From NCBI GenBank assembly GCA_003243275.1, contig QFQR01000013.1, positions 1 through 36,167 of the forward strand: a stretch of DNA of 36,167 nt, read 5' to 3'. The DNA comes from Leifsonia xyli. GTDB lineage: Bacteria; Actinomycetota; Actinomycetes; Actinomycetales; Microbacteriaceae. Below the pieces are notes generated by a model, which was not told the DNA's origin, searched no databases, and saw only the letters and a program-made list of their open reading frames with translations. Position 1 is the first letter of the stretch. Each line of letters opens with the position of its first letter. This document shows positions 6,880-17,925 of this stretch, one piece after another. The translations under genes and the position numbers were made by a program.

Positions 6880-8208
6880 TCAGGGTTTGGGCAGTGACCT
6901 CTCCCGCCCCGTCGTCATTTCCGCTTCGTCGACGGCGACATGATCAGTCGCAACGATCCTCTTGAGCGGAGTGGCGCCGATTGGAAGCGACCTCACGATC
7001 TCCATTCCGCCGCCGCTGGCTGCCAAGGCCTTGGACAGCTCTGACGCCTGTCCGCACCAGATCGTCTCCGCGTCCCTGTCGCGCGAGGTATCGGCGGGCT
7101 GCCCTGGAGCGGCGAAAGCCACGGGCCGCATCTGGAATTGCCGCCCATCGGCCGCGCCATTGACCTCGACGCCGTATCCGGGCCTTGCGGCATCGGCGAC
7201 GACGAGCCTGCCGCTCTCCGCGAATGTCGCGGTCATACCCTCCCGGACTTCGTAACCGAGACCCGCAAGGCCCTTCATCACCGCCGTGCGCCGCGCCGAT
7301 GCGGCCTCATCGGCCCGATGCTTTGCCAAAGCCGCCTCCGCGGCCCCGAGGCGGGCTTGGAGTTCCTCTATGGCCACGCCATCCTCGGATACCGCGAAGG
7401 CTGCCACCGGCAGCCCTGCCTGCGCCGTTTCGGCGAGGAGCACTCGCAGGGCGGAACGAAGGTCGGCCGCCTTCCGAGCGTCGGCAAGGGCTCGCCCAGT
7501 CTCGACCTCCAACCCATCGAGGAGGAGCCCGCGGCGGGGCGTCTGGGCCTCCCTGACTTCGTCAAGTCTCCGCTGCAGAGGCTCGATCGTCCCGGTCAGG
7601 CCAAGGGCGCTCAACTCCTCGAGGCGGACCTCGATCCGCTCGATCTCAGGAGCCGTCGGCGCTGCCGGCTGCGCGGCGAGCCAGTCGGCGAACGACACGG
7701 TTTCTCCGCCAGCGCGGAGTTGCTCCGCCAAGATACTCGTCGGCCCGCGAGCCGGCCTGGTCGCGGCGAGGGCTCGGAACCCCTCCGCGAGTGCGGCCTC
7801 TTCGCCTTGTTCGAGGCCTCGCCTCAGCTGATCCGAGAGAACGACGCCGGCTGCGGCAGCGGCCCTTGCAAGAGACGCCGCCGCCTCGCCGCGTCGACGG
7901 GCATGGGTGCGCGCCGCCGCCCTCGCGGCCGCGGCTTTCTCAAGGCGAAAGCGCAAGTCGGAGCGAAGGAACGACTCCTCCGCAGGAGCCTGCGCTTGCA
8001 TCTCAGCGAACAGCCCCCTCGCGGCGAGCGCCGTTAGGGCGTCACGGCGCCGACGGGCGGCCTCGATCGTCGCCGCATCCAGGTAGTCGTTTCGGCGCCC
8101 CGTCTCCGCCCATTCCTCAAGCGCGGCGTCGATCCTGGCCAGCATGCCCCGGCAAATCGCCTCGTTCTCCTCCCGCGTGACGATCCTGACGACTTTGGGC
8201 CCGCTCAA
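6880..8208 (-). CDS. Alanine-rich coiled-coil protein, fourth gene of the kinase-helicase operon
   Basis: 442 residues. I do not recognise the family. The start is a TTG at 8208 that overlaps the stop of the upstream gene (TTGA), with GGGAG 7 bases before it; the protein then begins SGPKVVRIVTREE. The frame is open 92 codons further upstream, but only inside the neighbouring gene. Residues about 10-330 are Ala, Arg, Glu and Leu-rich and should be mostly helical, probably coiled coil (ARRRRDALTALAARG, RLEELSALGLTG, LQARLGAAEAALAKHRADE). The last 110 residues (from about YEVREGMTATF) look like a small beta-rich domain. No membrane segment and no catalytic motif are seen. Position and coupling suggest it serves as scaffold, sensor or partner of the helicase fusion. 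Confidence 0.8.
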   Translation of the reverse strand: MSGPKVVRIVTREENEAICRGMLARIDAALEEWAETGRRNDYLDAATIEAARRRRDALTALAARGLFAEMQAQAPAEESFLRSDLRFRLEKAAAARAAARTHARRRGEAAASLARAAAAAGVVLSDQLRRGLEQGEEAALAEGFRALAATRPARGPTSILAEQLRAGGETVSFADWLAAQPAAPTAPEIERIEVRLEELSALGLTGTIEPLQRRLDEVREAQTPRRGLLLDGLEVETGRALADARKAADLRSALRVLLAETAQAGLPVAAFAVSEDGVAIEELQARLGAAEAALAKHRADEAASARRTAVMKGLAGLGYEVREGMTATFAESGRLVVADAARPGYGVEVNGAADGRQFQMRPVAFAAPGQPADTSRDRDAETIWCGQASELSKALAASGGGMEIVRSLPIGATPLKRIVATDHVAVDEAEMTTGRERSLPKP

Positions 8209-11200
8209 TGCCGCTCTCCCAGGGCTTGGGCAACGGCCTCTCGCAGCCGTGCCCGTTCTACGTCGGGCTCGTGGAACCAACGGTGCGAGGAGACGCGGTG
8301 CAGGATCGGCACCGACCGCCGCAGTACCTGTGGTCGCCAGACCTCTCGGGCGCGGGCGCGCTCGAGGAGCGGATGGCGCGGCGCGTCGCATTCGATGCCG
8401 ATGCCGAACAGGCCCGTTCGCGGGTCCTCGACGGCGAGGTCGATCCCGAAAGCGCCGTCCTCCCTGACGTTCGTCGGCTCCCATCCTAGCGCCCTCAGTT
8501 CTTCGGTCACGGCAGCCTCGAGGCCGTCCTGGCCGACGCCGTAACCTCCCTGTCGAGGCCGTTCGGGGCTGAGGCGCGAGAGGAGCGCTTGCGCGCTGTC
8601 GAGGTCGCCGCTCGACAGCAGGGTGGCATACTCGAGATAGGCCTGGAGGAAGTCCCGTGGGCTTGAGGCTTGCCGCCTGGTCGAAAGGAAGTCCGAGATC
8701 GACGCGATGGGCATAGATGTCACGAGGATGACCTTCTTGCGCGCCCGCGTGACGGCGACGTTGAGCCGCCGCTGACCGCCCACTTGGCCGAGCACGCCGA
8801 ATGACCGGCGGAAGGTGCCTTGCGCATTTTTTCCGAAGGTCGATGAAAAGACGATGATGTCGCGCTCGTCGCCTTGGACGTTCTCGACATTCTTGCAGAA
8901 GAAGCTCATGTCCTCGCCGGCTTCGACCCGGTCCCGCTCGCGCGACAACGCCGTCCGGAAGACAGGGTCGGCCTCGGCCCGCGCCTCCAAGGCCTCCTCG
9001 ATCAGGTCGGCCTGCTTGCGGTTGAAGCTCACGACCCCGATGGTCGGCGGCGCCCCCGCGGCGTCAAGCCAGATGTCTCGGAGGACGTCGACGACGCGCT
9101 CCGCCTCCGCAGGGTTGGTCTGGTCGGTATAAGTACCGTCGACGCGGATCAGCTCGATCGGCCGAATCCGCCGGATCTCCTCGGCCGGATGGCGTGCGGG
9201 CACGTTCAGGCGCCCGGCGTAGAAGGACGCGTTGGAGAACTGGATGAGCTCCCGAAAAGCCGATCGGTAGTGGATCTCGAGCGTGCGAGACGGGAGGACG
9301 ATCTTGCCAAGTTGTAGGAGGTCCGGGCAGTCCTTGATCTCGCGCCGGTTCCAGATCTCCTGCGCGGCCTCTCGTTCCTCGTTGTCGAGGTCTTCCTCGG
9401 CCGTGGCGCCCTCGAAGATGCTGGCCTCGTCGTTCTCGAACCTGCTTGAGAAGAACGCGGTGGGCGGCATCTGCTTCTCGTCGCCGCTGACGATCATCGT
9501 CCGGGCCCTAAACAGGGCCGACAGCGCATACTCGATCGGCATCTGCGACGCTTCGTCGAAGATGATGGTGTCGAAGAAGGCCTTGCGGAGCGGAAGGAGG
9601 CGGCTCGCGACGTCCGGGTTGACGAGCCAGACCGGGCGGAGCGCCATCAGCCCTAGGTCGGCGCCGCGCTCCACGAACTCGCGCATGCGACGAGCGCGGG
9701 CTCCCCGGAGCCGCGTGATCTCTTCCCAATCGCGGAGGGGGCGCAGCTTCGCCAAGTCGATCCCCTCGACTAGCAGGCGCTTGTTGAAGGCGCGCAGCTC
9801 GCGGTCCGCCGTCGCGAGCAGCTTCGCCTTGCCCTCGAGCTCGCCGGCATCGAGCAGAAGTGCCGGGTGGGCCTGCTCGAGGCGTCCCTTCCAGGCGAGC
9901 CTGCCCTCCGTGCCGATGATCCTCCGGACGACGGGCTCCAGCTGATCCGCAGGCAGGGCTTCGAGGGTCTCCCTGATTGTCGCCAGCCTGGAGAACGCCG
10001 CCATCGTCAGCGGCTCGAGTTGGGACGCTCGGGCGCGGAACCGTTGGTAGGAGGCTGTCCGGGAGATGACACCGACGACGGGGTCGATCCTGCCCGCGTT
10101 GGACTGGTCCTCAGAAATGGCGGAGGCTGACGCCCGCAGCCATTCATCGGTCATCCAGGGGCCGAGGGCGGCCAGCGCCTCGCGGCTCCTCTCTCGTGAG
10201 GCGTGCCGCATCAGTCCTTGCCCGATCGCAAGCAGCAAGTCATCGACCGCCGCGGCGTCGGCCTTCCGGGCGACCGCGAAGGCCGCGTTACGTGAGGGAT
10301 AGTCCTCGAGCATGGCCACGATGGCCTCGATGCCTGACAGGCGCGCGACGGCGCTCGAGACGATGTCGGCGAGCTCTGGGACCCTGCGCAGGGGCAGTTG
10401 GCCGTCTGGTTCCCCGATTTGCTGTTGCGCCGCCACGAGGCGGGCCCGAAGGGGACGCAGCTCCCGCTCCCTATGGAGGGCGGCGCCGAAGGCCCGCGGG
10501 TCCGAGAGGCCGGCCGACTTCAGCAGGGTCCGGCGCCGGGACGCGGCCATCCACCGCCCTGGGGAAAGCCTTTGGAGCAAGGTCGGCGGCGCGAGGAGAC
10601 GGTCTGATATAGCGATCCAACGGGAGACATCAGCATCACTCAAAGAGCGCGCGAAGGTCACCGCATCGTCGGGGGCGTTGTCCGGAGGTAGTGCAGCAAG
10701 TCCATGCCTCAGCGAGTCAAACTCGATCTGGATGGACGTCTTCCCCGGCCCACGCTCGCCGACGCCAGCTAACAGGTCGAGCCACCGCGCGACGAGTGCC
10801 CGCTGATCTCCGTCAAGTTCGCGCAGCGCCGCTCCGTGGCTTGTCGCGAAGTGCCTGTAGGGCTCTGGGTCGCTGATTGCGAGAGCGTCGGGCGTTCTAC
10901 CTATGACCGAGGCCCGGTCCATCTCAGACTCGGCAAAATCGCGCAATGCCGCGGAGAAGACCTCGATCGTCCCGGGATCTGCGGCGAACGGGCGAGTGCT
11001 CGCCAGCGGGCTTCCCTCGAACCGGGCGGCGAGCCAGAGCCGCGCCGTCGGCCCGATCTCCTCCTGCAGCATCGTCAGGCCGCCCACGTCCAGCGCCGTG
11101 AGGTGCTGGCGGAGAGACGGCAGGGACGGCGTCGCCCCCTCCCTAGCGAGCTCTATGAGGTTCCCGAGTATCAACCGGTACGATAGCCCCGTGGGCTCGT

Positions 11201-14200
11201 CGAGCGCGTGCAGGGCGCCGTGGTGCTCGTCGAGGTTCCTCTCGAGGGCCTCCACGCGGGCGGCTGCCTGCTCCCGTTGCTGCTGCCACCCCGAAGGCCC
11301 GCGCGGTCGCTGGAAGATCTCCTCCAGCTGATCGCGCACGGCCCGCAGGACGGGCTCCCGGTCCTTGTTGACGTCATTCACCATCACGACGCGCCCGCCG
11401 AGGCCGGCCGCCTCCAGGCGCTTGTGCACGACCTCGATGGCGGCCTGCTTCTGGCAGACGACGAGGAGCGTCCTGCCGGTGCCGATGGCGTCGGCGACCA
11501 TGTTGACGATGGTCTGGCTCTTGCCCGTCCCCGGCGGTCCCTCGACCAGCAGGCCCTTGCCTGCGCGCGCCTCAAGGACGGCCGCCTCCTGAGAGGGATC
11601 GCTCTCGGAGGTAAAGTATCGGGACCGCTCGGGCACGCGCTCCGGTGCGTCTTCCTCAACGGGCGCGGCCTCGGACATCCGTAGCGCGGTTTCGAGGCCC
11701 GTGCCCTCGGGCGGCCTGGATTTGAGCTGGCGCAGGTCCTCCATCACGGCCTGGCCCATAAAGCCGAGGTGAAACAGCGCCGCGCATGCCTCGACCCGGT
11801 CCTCTCCGGGCTTCAGACGGAAATCCGACCCCGGAAGGGGTCGGAGGGCCTCGCTTCCTATCGCTACGAAGTCCGCGAACGCCTCGACTGCTTCCGCGGC
11901 GGTCACCGTCGCCCGTCGGAGAAGGTCGTCGCAGACCTCCTGCCACCGCCGCGCCTCCTCGACGCCGAGGAGCGCCTCTAGCGCGGGGTTCAGACGCACC
12001 TCCTCGCGATCACGGTCGAAGGCGACGGAGATGCGCCCGCGGGCGCCGACCTCGGGATTGACCTTTATCGGCCAGAGCATGATCGGCGCGATCCGCGGCC
12101 GCGTCGTCGCCCGGGCTTCCTGCATCACGAGGAAGGGGAAGCCCATGTAGAGGCCGTCAATGCCCGTGTCGCGCCGGTAGAGGGTGGCGTGGGAGTGGAG
12201 CGTGCGGATCCGGCGCTCCAACTGAGGGTTCGCCGCGAACACGGCCGGGTCAATGTCGATGGCTTGGTCGTTGCGCAGCAGGATGTGGTCGAGGATGCTC
12301 GCGGCAGAGCGCCTCTCCCCATTGAGCTCGGGCAGGTCGATCCTCGCGGATGCCTTGCCGATCACCATGCGCGTCAGCGGTCCGCGCATGATGGCGCCAG
12401 TGATCCGCTTCGAAAAAAAGTCCAGGAGCGTCGCGACGTAGGCTTGGCGCGGGGGCTGGCGCCATGCGTCCTCCGGCACCGCCAGGAGCGACAGCGCCTT
12501 GGCCAGCGGCAAGCGGCGCTCGAGGCGGAACTGGTCGGCCCACTCGTCGACCCTGTCTAGACCGCATCGGGAAAAGCCCTCGAGGCGGCGTTCAATCTCG
12601 GAATGGATCTCCCGGCGCGGGCGCGCGATCAGCGCGTGGGCGGCATCGTCGTCGAAGGTGGTCACGCCCGCGCGCTCGGCGGTCGCCTTGGCCTCGTCAA
12701 CGATCGCGCCGGCCGACCTGAACTGGCCCACCGCTGCGCTAAGGAGCAGGATGAGGTCCTCCTCCTCTGTGACGCGGCGCTCCGTCAGCGCCGCAAGGCC
12801 CGGATGGTCCGTATCCGGGAGGATCCTGCGCTTCTCGTCCCAGACGGCCGAGAGCCTGCTCCGGGAGGTTGAGAGGACGGCAACGCGGAGCTCGGCCTCG
12901 TCGATCTCGACGTCGAGCTGGCGTGCCCGCTCCCGGACGCGGCCCTCCCGTCGCTGGAGCCGGCCGAGCCATCCCTCGTTCCCCTCGCGCTCAAGCATCG
13001 CGGGGACCGGTCCGGTGACGAGCTCGTATCCCGCCTCAGGATGCTCTAGGAGCCATCCGGGTGTAACAATCTCGCCCCGGACCACGAGCGGCATCAGCGG
13101 GTTCATGGCCTTGAGCGCCACGGAGAGGCGAAGGTCGGGGGACGCCTCCTCCAAGGTTGCCGCAGCCCTGACCGCGCGTCGAAGCGCGGGGTCGTGGGCT
13201 GCCTCCTCCAACCACGTCGACAAATCCCCGCGCTCGAGGAGGACCTTGGCCTCCTCCCACCGCTGCGCGTCGGCGGCGGCGAGCGCGAATGACTGGGGTG
13301 ACGAATGCCGGCTGCCGCCCAGGGTGATCGAGCGCCGTCCCTCGGCCGCCTCGGCATCACGCCGTGCCGAGGGGGCGTCCGGGATGTCGCCGGCGATCCA
13401 CCTCTGTGCCTCGGGCCAAGACCAGCGCGTCCGGCGGTCGAGGGAGAGCAGGCCCCGCAACAACGCGTCCACGTCAGGCGGCAGCCCTCCGGGGATCGGA
13501 GCTCCGTTCGTGATCATGTTGATCAGGAAGGTTTGGTCGTCGGCGCCGCCGAAGCAGTCGCCGCCCGTCATCAGCTCCAGCAGGATGATGCCGAGGGACC
13601 ACCAGTCGCTCGCCGCCGCGACCCCGCCCGCAAGCGCCTCCGGTGCCGTGTAGCGGGTGGTCTCGAGAGGCGATACGACGTCGAGGTCGTAGTCTGAAAG
13701 GCGAGCCGAGCCGAAGTCCGCGATGACGAGGTCGAGCGGCTGGCGCGACCGGACCAGAATGGCGTCCGGTCGTAGGTCGCGGTGACGCAGGCCGCGCTCT
13801 CCCAGGGCCGCAAGCGCGGTTCCGACCTCGGACAGGACTTCCCGGAGGTGGCCGATGTCACCCCCGGCAACGCCGACGTCAGCCAATGTCCCGCCACCGA
13901 TGAACTCGGTGACCTCGTATGACCGCTCGCCGATGCGGCCGGTCTCGAAGACCTCTGGAACGTGTCCCGTCGAAATGCTCCCGAGCGCGACGTAGACTTC
14001 TGGGTCGGGGTCGCTGCCAGCGGCATATATGGAAAGGATTCCGCTCCTGCCGTCGCTGGCGCGTTCGGCGACGAAGCTCTCCCTCACGTGGCCGGAGGGC
14101 GGCAGCGGCCGCACTATACGCCATCCATCCGGCGCCGGAGGGGGCTCGGCGATGTACTCCGACTGGCTGCCATCAGACGCCTCGTAGATCGGGGTCGGCG

Positions 14201-14459
14201 GGCTAGGAACCAACGCGACGTCGAGGTCAGCCCCGCATTCGGGGCACATTAGGTCGCCTGCATCGACGGGGTGCCCATTGGGGCAGGTCGGCGTAGGCGC
14301 GGCCGGAGCCGCGGGGCTCGCAGCTTGCGGTCGCCAGCCCTCCGGCCGTATCGGCAGCCCGGAGAGGTCCCAGCCGCACGGATGTCCGTTGGCCTCGCCC
14401 TCGCAAAGTAGCTCGGCAACCGGCCGCTCGGTCTCGCAGTTCGGGCAAAAGCGCATCAT
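8205..14459 (-). CDS. Zinc ribbon, kinase-like, SF1 helicase and nuclease fusion protein
   Basis: 2084 residues. Two zinc ribbons open it (Cys5, Cys8, Cys19, Cys28; Cys59, His63, Cys72, Cys75). A Ser/Thr-kinase-like domain follows (about 111-390) with HRD at 226-228, DFG at 248-250 and APE at 272-274, but no glycine loop, no clear VAIK lysine, and Ala instead of Asn in the catalytic loop. A long helical part leads to an SF1 (COG1112/UPF1-like) helicase: GPPGTGKS at 974-981, FDEAS with Asp1635-Glu1636, SGDEKQMPP, HYRS, and VQGDERD with VAVTRARKK near the end. The last 105 residues resemble MTES_1575/DUF559-type nucleases, with Asp2007 in GIDLAV and Glu2023/Asp2025 in GIECDA. The ATG at 14459 overlaps the upstream stop (ATGA); the open frame to 14567 is unlikely to be used. 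Mokosh MkoA also joins a kinase and this helicase type, but its partner is a phospholipase-D protein, absent here. Confidence 0.88.
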   Translation of the reverse strand: MMRFCPNCETERPVAELLCEGEANGHPCGWDLSGLPIRPEGWRPQAASPAAPAAPTPTCPNGHPVDAGDLMCPECGADLDVALVPSPPTPIYEASDGSQSEYIAEPPPAPDGWRIVRPLPPSGHVRESFVAERASDGRSGILSIYAAGSDPDPEVYVALGSISTGHVPEVFETGRIGERSYEVTEFIGGGTLADVGVAGGDIGHLREVLSEVGTALAALGERGLRHRDLRPDAILVRSRQPLDLVIADFGSARLSDYDLDVVSPLETTRYTAPEALAGGVAAASDWWSLGIILLELMTGGDCFGGADDQTFLINMITNGAPIPGGLPPDVDALLRGLLSLDRRTRWSWPEAQRWIAGDIPDAPSARRDAEAAEGRRSITLGGSRHSSPQSFALAAADAQRWEEAKVLLERGDLSTWLEEAAHDPALRRAVRAAATLEEASPDLRLSVALKAMNPLMPLVVRGEIVTPGWLLEHPEAGYELVTGPVPAMLEREGNEGWLGRLQRREGRVRERARQLDVEIDEAELRVAVLSTSRSRLSAVWDEKRRILPDTDHPGLAALTERRVTEEEDLILLLSAAVGQFRSAGAIVDEAKATAERAGVTTFDDDAAHALIARPRREIHSEIERRLEGFSRCGLDRVDEWADQFRLERRLPLAKALSLLAVPEDAWRQPPRQAYVATLLDFFSKRITGAIMRGPLTRMVIGKASARIDLPELNGERRSAASILDHILLRNDQAIDIDPAVFAANPQLERRIRTLHSHATLYRRDTGIDGLYMGFPFLVMQEARATTRPRIAPIMLWPIKVNPEVGARGRISVAFDRDREEVRLNPALEALLGVEEARRWQEVCDDLLRRATVTAAEAVEAFADFVAIGSEALRPLPGSDFRLKPGEDRVEACAALFHLGFMGQAVMEDLRQLKSRPPEGTGLETALRMSEAAPVEEDAPERVPERSRYFTSESDPSQEAAVLEARAGKGLLVEGPPGTGKSQTIVNMVADAIGTGRTLLVVCQKQAAIEVVHKRLEAAGLGGRVVMVNDVNKDREPVLRAVRDQLEEIFQRPRGPSGWQQQREQAAARVEALERNLDEHHGALHALDEPTGLSYRLILGNLIELAREGATPSLPSLRQHLTALDVGGLTMLQEEIGPTARLWLAARFEGSPLASTRPFAADPGTIEVFSAALRDFAESEMDRASVIGRTPDALAISDPEPYRHFATSHGAALRELDGDQRALVARWLDLLAGVGERGPGKTSIQIEFDSLRHGLAALPPDNAPDDAVTFARSLSDADVSRWIAISDRLLAPPTLLQRLSPGRWMAASRRRTLLKSAGLSDPRAFGAALHRERELRPLRARLVAAQQQIGEPDGQLPLRRVPELADIVSSAVARLSGIEAIVAMLEDYPSRNAAFAVARKADAAAVDDLLLAIGQGLMRHASRERSREALAALGPWMTDEWLRASASAISEDQSNAGRIDPVVGVISRTASYQRFRARASQLEPLTMAAFSRLATIRETLEALPADQLEPVVRRIIGTEGRLAWKGRLEQAHPALLLDAGELEGKAKLLATADRELRAFNKRLLVEGIDLAKLRPLRDWEEITRLRGARARRMREFVERGADLGLMALRPVWLVNPDVASRLLPLRKAFFDTIIFDEASQMPIEYALSALFRARTMIVSGDEKQMPPTAFFSSRFENDEASIFEGATAEEDLDNEEREAAQEIWNRREIKDCPDLLQLGKIVLPSRTLEIHYRSAFRELIQFSNASFYAGRLNVPARHPAEEIRRIRPIELIRVDGTYTDQTNPAEAERVVDVLRDIWLDAAGAPPTIGVVSFNRKQADLIEEALEARAEADPVFRTALSRERDRVEAGEDMSFFCKNVENVQGDERDIIVFSSTFGKNAQGTFRRSFGVLGQVGGQRRLNVAVTRARKKVILVTSMPIASISDFLSTRRQASSPRDFLQAYLEYATLLSSGDLDSAQALLSRLSPERPRQGGYGVGQDGLEAAVTEELRALGWEPTNVREDGAFGIDLAVEDPRTGLFGIGIECDAPRHPLLERARAREVWRPQVLRRSVPILHRVSSHRWFHEPDVERARLREAVAQALGERH

Positions 14460-15096
14460 GTCGCCAAGTTCCGGATCGAATCCGACATCTGAACGTCGTG
14501 GCCGGCGGCCGTCAGTGCGCGACGGAGGCGGCCGAAGTCGCCGCGGGCGGGAATGCCGGCGAACCATGCGGACCCGTCGTGGTCGAACATCACATCCAGG
14601 GCCCGGTCGTCCGGCGTCAGCGGACGATCGAACGCCGCGAATTCCTGCCCCAGGGGAGTGAGCCTATGGAGCCGCTGGTTGTCGCTGCCGCGCATCGCGA
14701 GCGTCTGATCCAGGTCTGACCGGAACCGCCCGGTTATGAGTCCGTCGACGAGGCAGGGATTTTGGGCGAGCCAAGGCTCCACGTCCTCGAGCTCGTAGCC
14801 GGTAAAGACGAGGATCGACGTCGCCGACCGACGGCGCCAGAACCGCAGCACCTCTGCCAAGGCCGCAGGCTGCTCGAAGGGCTCGCCGCCGGAAACCGTC
14901 AGGCCGGATGCGTTCGGGACGAGAGGTTCCATCACGCCCAGCAGTTCGGCGATCGTGGTCCCACCTAGGCTTGCGTTCCAGGTGTCCACGGAGATGCAGC
15001 CGGGGCAGCGGAGCGAGCAACCCTGGAACCACAGGCCGACACGCTGTCCCGGACCGAGCGTCGTGATCGGAAAATGCAAACGCGACACTGCGACCT

Positions 15097-15100
<4 letters not shown>
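14456..15100 (-). CDS. NrdG-like radical SAM protein
   Basis: 214 residues. The [4Fe-4S] motif C-x3-C-x2-C is at Cys28, Cys32 and Cys35 (GCSLRCPGC), and the S-adenosylmethionine-binding SGGEP is at 70-74. Length and the start (LHFPITTLGPGQRVGLWFQGC) match the small activases such as NrdG and PflA, which make a glycyl radical on a partner enzyme. No glycyl radical enzyme is encoded in this window, so the substrate may be one of its operon partners, a nucleotide, or something distant. The GTG start overlaps the stop of the AAA+ gene (GTGA), and its own end overlaps the helicase start (ATGA), so it belongs firmly to this operon. The C-terminal third (DRALDVMFDHDG onward) is outside the usual activase core. 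Confidence 0.87.
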
Positions 15101-16923
<1,823 letters not shown>

Positions 16924-16960
16924 GCAGTGGATCCCTTGCCCAAATCGTGCTCCTAGTTAG

Positions 16961-17001
16961 GCTATAAAGCAGAGATTGCAGCGGCAAGTCTCGTACTTGC
17001 C
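16961..17001 (-). promoter_or_regulatory. Candidate promoter and operator of the four-gene operon
   Basis: A perfect inverted repeat GGCAAGT (16983-16989), five bases, ACTTGCC (16995-17001) lies 60-80 bases upstream of the AAA+ gene. On minus it overlaps TTGCCG (16987-16982), which with TATAGC (16966-16961) could form a promoter, though the 15-base spacer is short. The repeat has the same 7-5-7 layout as the one before CBASS but a different half-site. No regulator gene is adjacent. Confidence 0.4.
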
Positions 17002-17041
17002 CGGTTGCTAGGGATGAATTTTCCTAATTTGGATCACCGTA

Positions 17042-17191
17042 TCAACCGCCGCCTAGCCCCTTCCTACTAATCAGGGGGCGTATTCGAAGAAGCTCGCGGG
17101 CCGCCGTCAGGGACGTGGTCACCCAGCCCTTTACGGCTCCGATGATGAGGAGTTCAAGGGGGAAGGGCAGATGGATCGGGCTCTGCATCAT
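17042..17191 (-). CDS. Doubtful small hydrophobic ORF
   Basis: A 49-residue frame starts at 17191 with GAGG a few bases upstream and reads PIHLPFPLELLIIGAVKGWVTT, a possible single membrane segment, then a basic tail. It lies alone in the 360-base gap between the AAA+ operon and higB. A longer version from 17257 would begin inside the higB operator and has no ribosome binding site. I do not recognise it and it may be chance. Confidence 0.25.
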   Translation of the reverse strand: MMQSPIHLPFPLELLIIGAVKGWVTTSLTAARELLRIRPLISRKGLGGG

Positions 17192-17235
17192 CGCTTCCTC
17201 GCGCCCTATCGCCGGGGCGCCGCCCGGCCGTTTTC

Positions 17236-17279
17236 TGCGTAAGCTATCTGTTGACATGCGTAAGCAGAAAGCTTACGCA
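17236..17279 (+). promoter_or_regulatory. higBA promoter with three TGCGTAAGC half-sites
   Basis: TGCGTAAGC occurs at 17236-17244 and 17257-17265, exactly 21 bases apart (two helix turns), and inverted as GCTTACGCA at 17271-17279. The last two form a perfect palindrome around AGAAA. A consensus -35 TTGACA lies between at 17251-17256. A start point 17 bases plus a poor -10 further on would fall at about the higB ATG, which has no clear ribosome binding site, so the message may be nearly leaderless. Antitoxin HigA is the likely binder. Confidence 0.6.
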
Positions 17280-17284
17280 CAACC

Positions 17285-17563
17285 ATGATCCGGTCCTTCA
17301 AGCACAAAGGCCTCTCCGAGCTGTGGGAGAAGGGGCGGACCGCAAAGGTCGACGCAAAGTTGCACGGTCGCGTCCTTCGTCGCCTGGATGCCCTGGACGC
17401 CGCCGGCAGGCCGGAGGATATGAACCTCCCCGGCTTCGACTTCCATGCGCTGAAGGGCTTCGATCCGACGCGCTACACGGTTCATGTCAACGGGCCGTGG
17501 TGCATCACCTTCGTCTTCGAAGGCCCCGACGCCGTTGCCGTTGATCTGGAGAACTACCATTGA
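17285..17563 (+). CDS. higB: HigB-family toxin (RelE fold)
   Basis: 92 residues, normal for HigB. The start MIRSFKHKGLSELWEKG, the middle RRLDALDAAGRPEDMNLPGF, and the end RYTVHVNGPWCITFVFEGPDAVAVDLENYH follow the HigB/plasmid-maintenance killer family closely; usual members have R/K-ITFRF where this has CITFVF. HigB toxins cut mRNA at the ribosome. The toxin precedes the antitoxin, the typical higBA order, and the upstream palindromes suggest autoregulation. Next to mobilisation genes it probably stabilises the island, though a role in phage defence is also possible. Confidence 0.93.
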   Translation: MIRSFKHKGLSELWEKGRTAKVDAKLHGRVLRRLDALDAAGRPEDMNLPGFDFHALKGFDPTRYTVHVNGPWCITFVFEGPDAVAVDLENYH

Positions 17564-17610
17564 CCGGGGTCATGTCTCGTATCCCCACGTTACCGTCAGG
17601 AGCTGCCGCC

Positions 17611-17925
17611 ATGTCCGACGCGATCCCCCCTATGCGAGCCCGTGACCGAGCCCCGACCCATCCGGGGGCCCTCCTTCGCGAAGATGTCATACCTGCCGTC
17701 GGCAAGCCGAAGGTGGAGATCGCACGCCTGCTCGGGATCTCGCGGCAGCACCTTCACGACATCCTGGAAGAGAAGAAGCCCGTCTCTCCGGCCGTCGCGG
17801 TGCGGCTGGGCAAGCTCTTCGGGAATGGCGCAGGCCTGTGGGTGCGCATGCAGGGCGCTTACGATACCTGGCATGCCGAGCGTGAGGTCGACGTCTCGGC
17901 GATTCCGACGCTGACCGCTGCGTGA
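17611..17925 (+). CDS. higA: HigA-family antitoxin, XRE-type DNA-binding protein
   Basis: 104 residues from the ATG at 17611, chosen because AGGAG (17598-17602) lies 8 bases upstream; earlier in-frame TTG and ATG at 17560 and 17572 have poorer sites. After a short lead the protein reads PTHPGALLREDVIPAVGKPKVEIARLLGISRQHL and continues with VSPAVAVRLGKLFGN, the HigA helix-turn-helix. It neutralises HigB and binds the TGCGTAAGC sites upstream of the pair. The 47-base gap after higB is a little long for a toxin-antitoxin pair. The following 229 bases up to 18154 show no gene. Confidence 0.92.
   Translation: MSDAIPPMRARDRAPTHPGALLREDVIPAVGKPKVEIARLLGISRQHLHDILEEKKPVSPAVAVRLGKLFGNGAGLWVRMQGAYDTWHAEREVDVSAIPTLTAA

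Noticed and set aside
6880..8484. Longer version of the coiled-coil gene starting at 8484
   Set aside because: The first 92 codons lie inside the nuclease end of the fusion gene and are Arg/Pro-rich; the TTG at 8208 has a good ribosome binding site and overlaps the stop.
8205..14459. Mokosh type I system
   Set aside because: The kinase-helicase part is similar in plan to MkoA, but there is no phospholipase-D partner, a nuclease ends the protein, and two unrelated genes are coupled to it.
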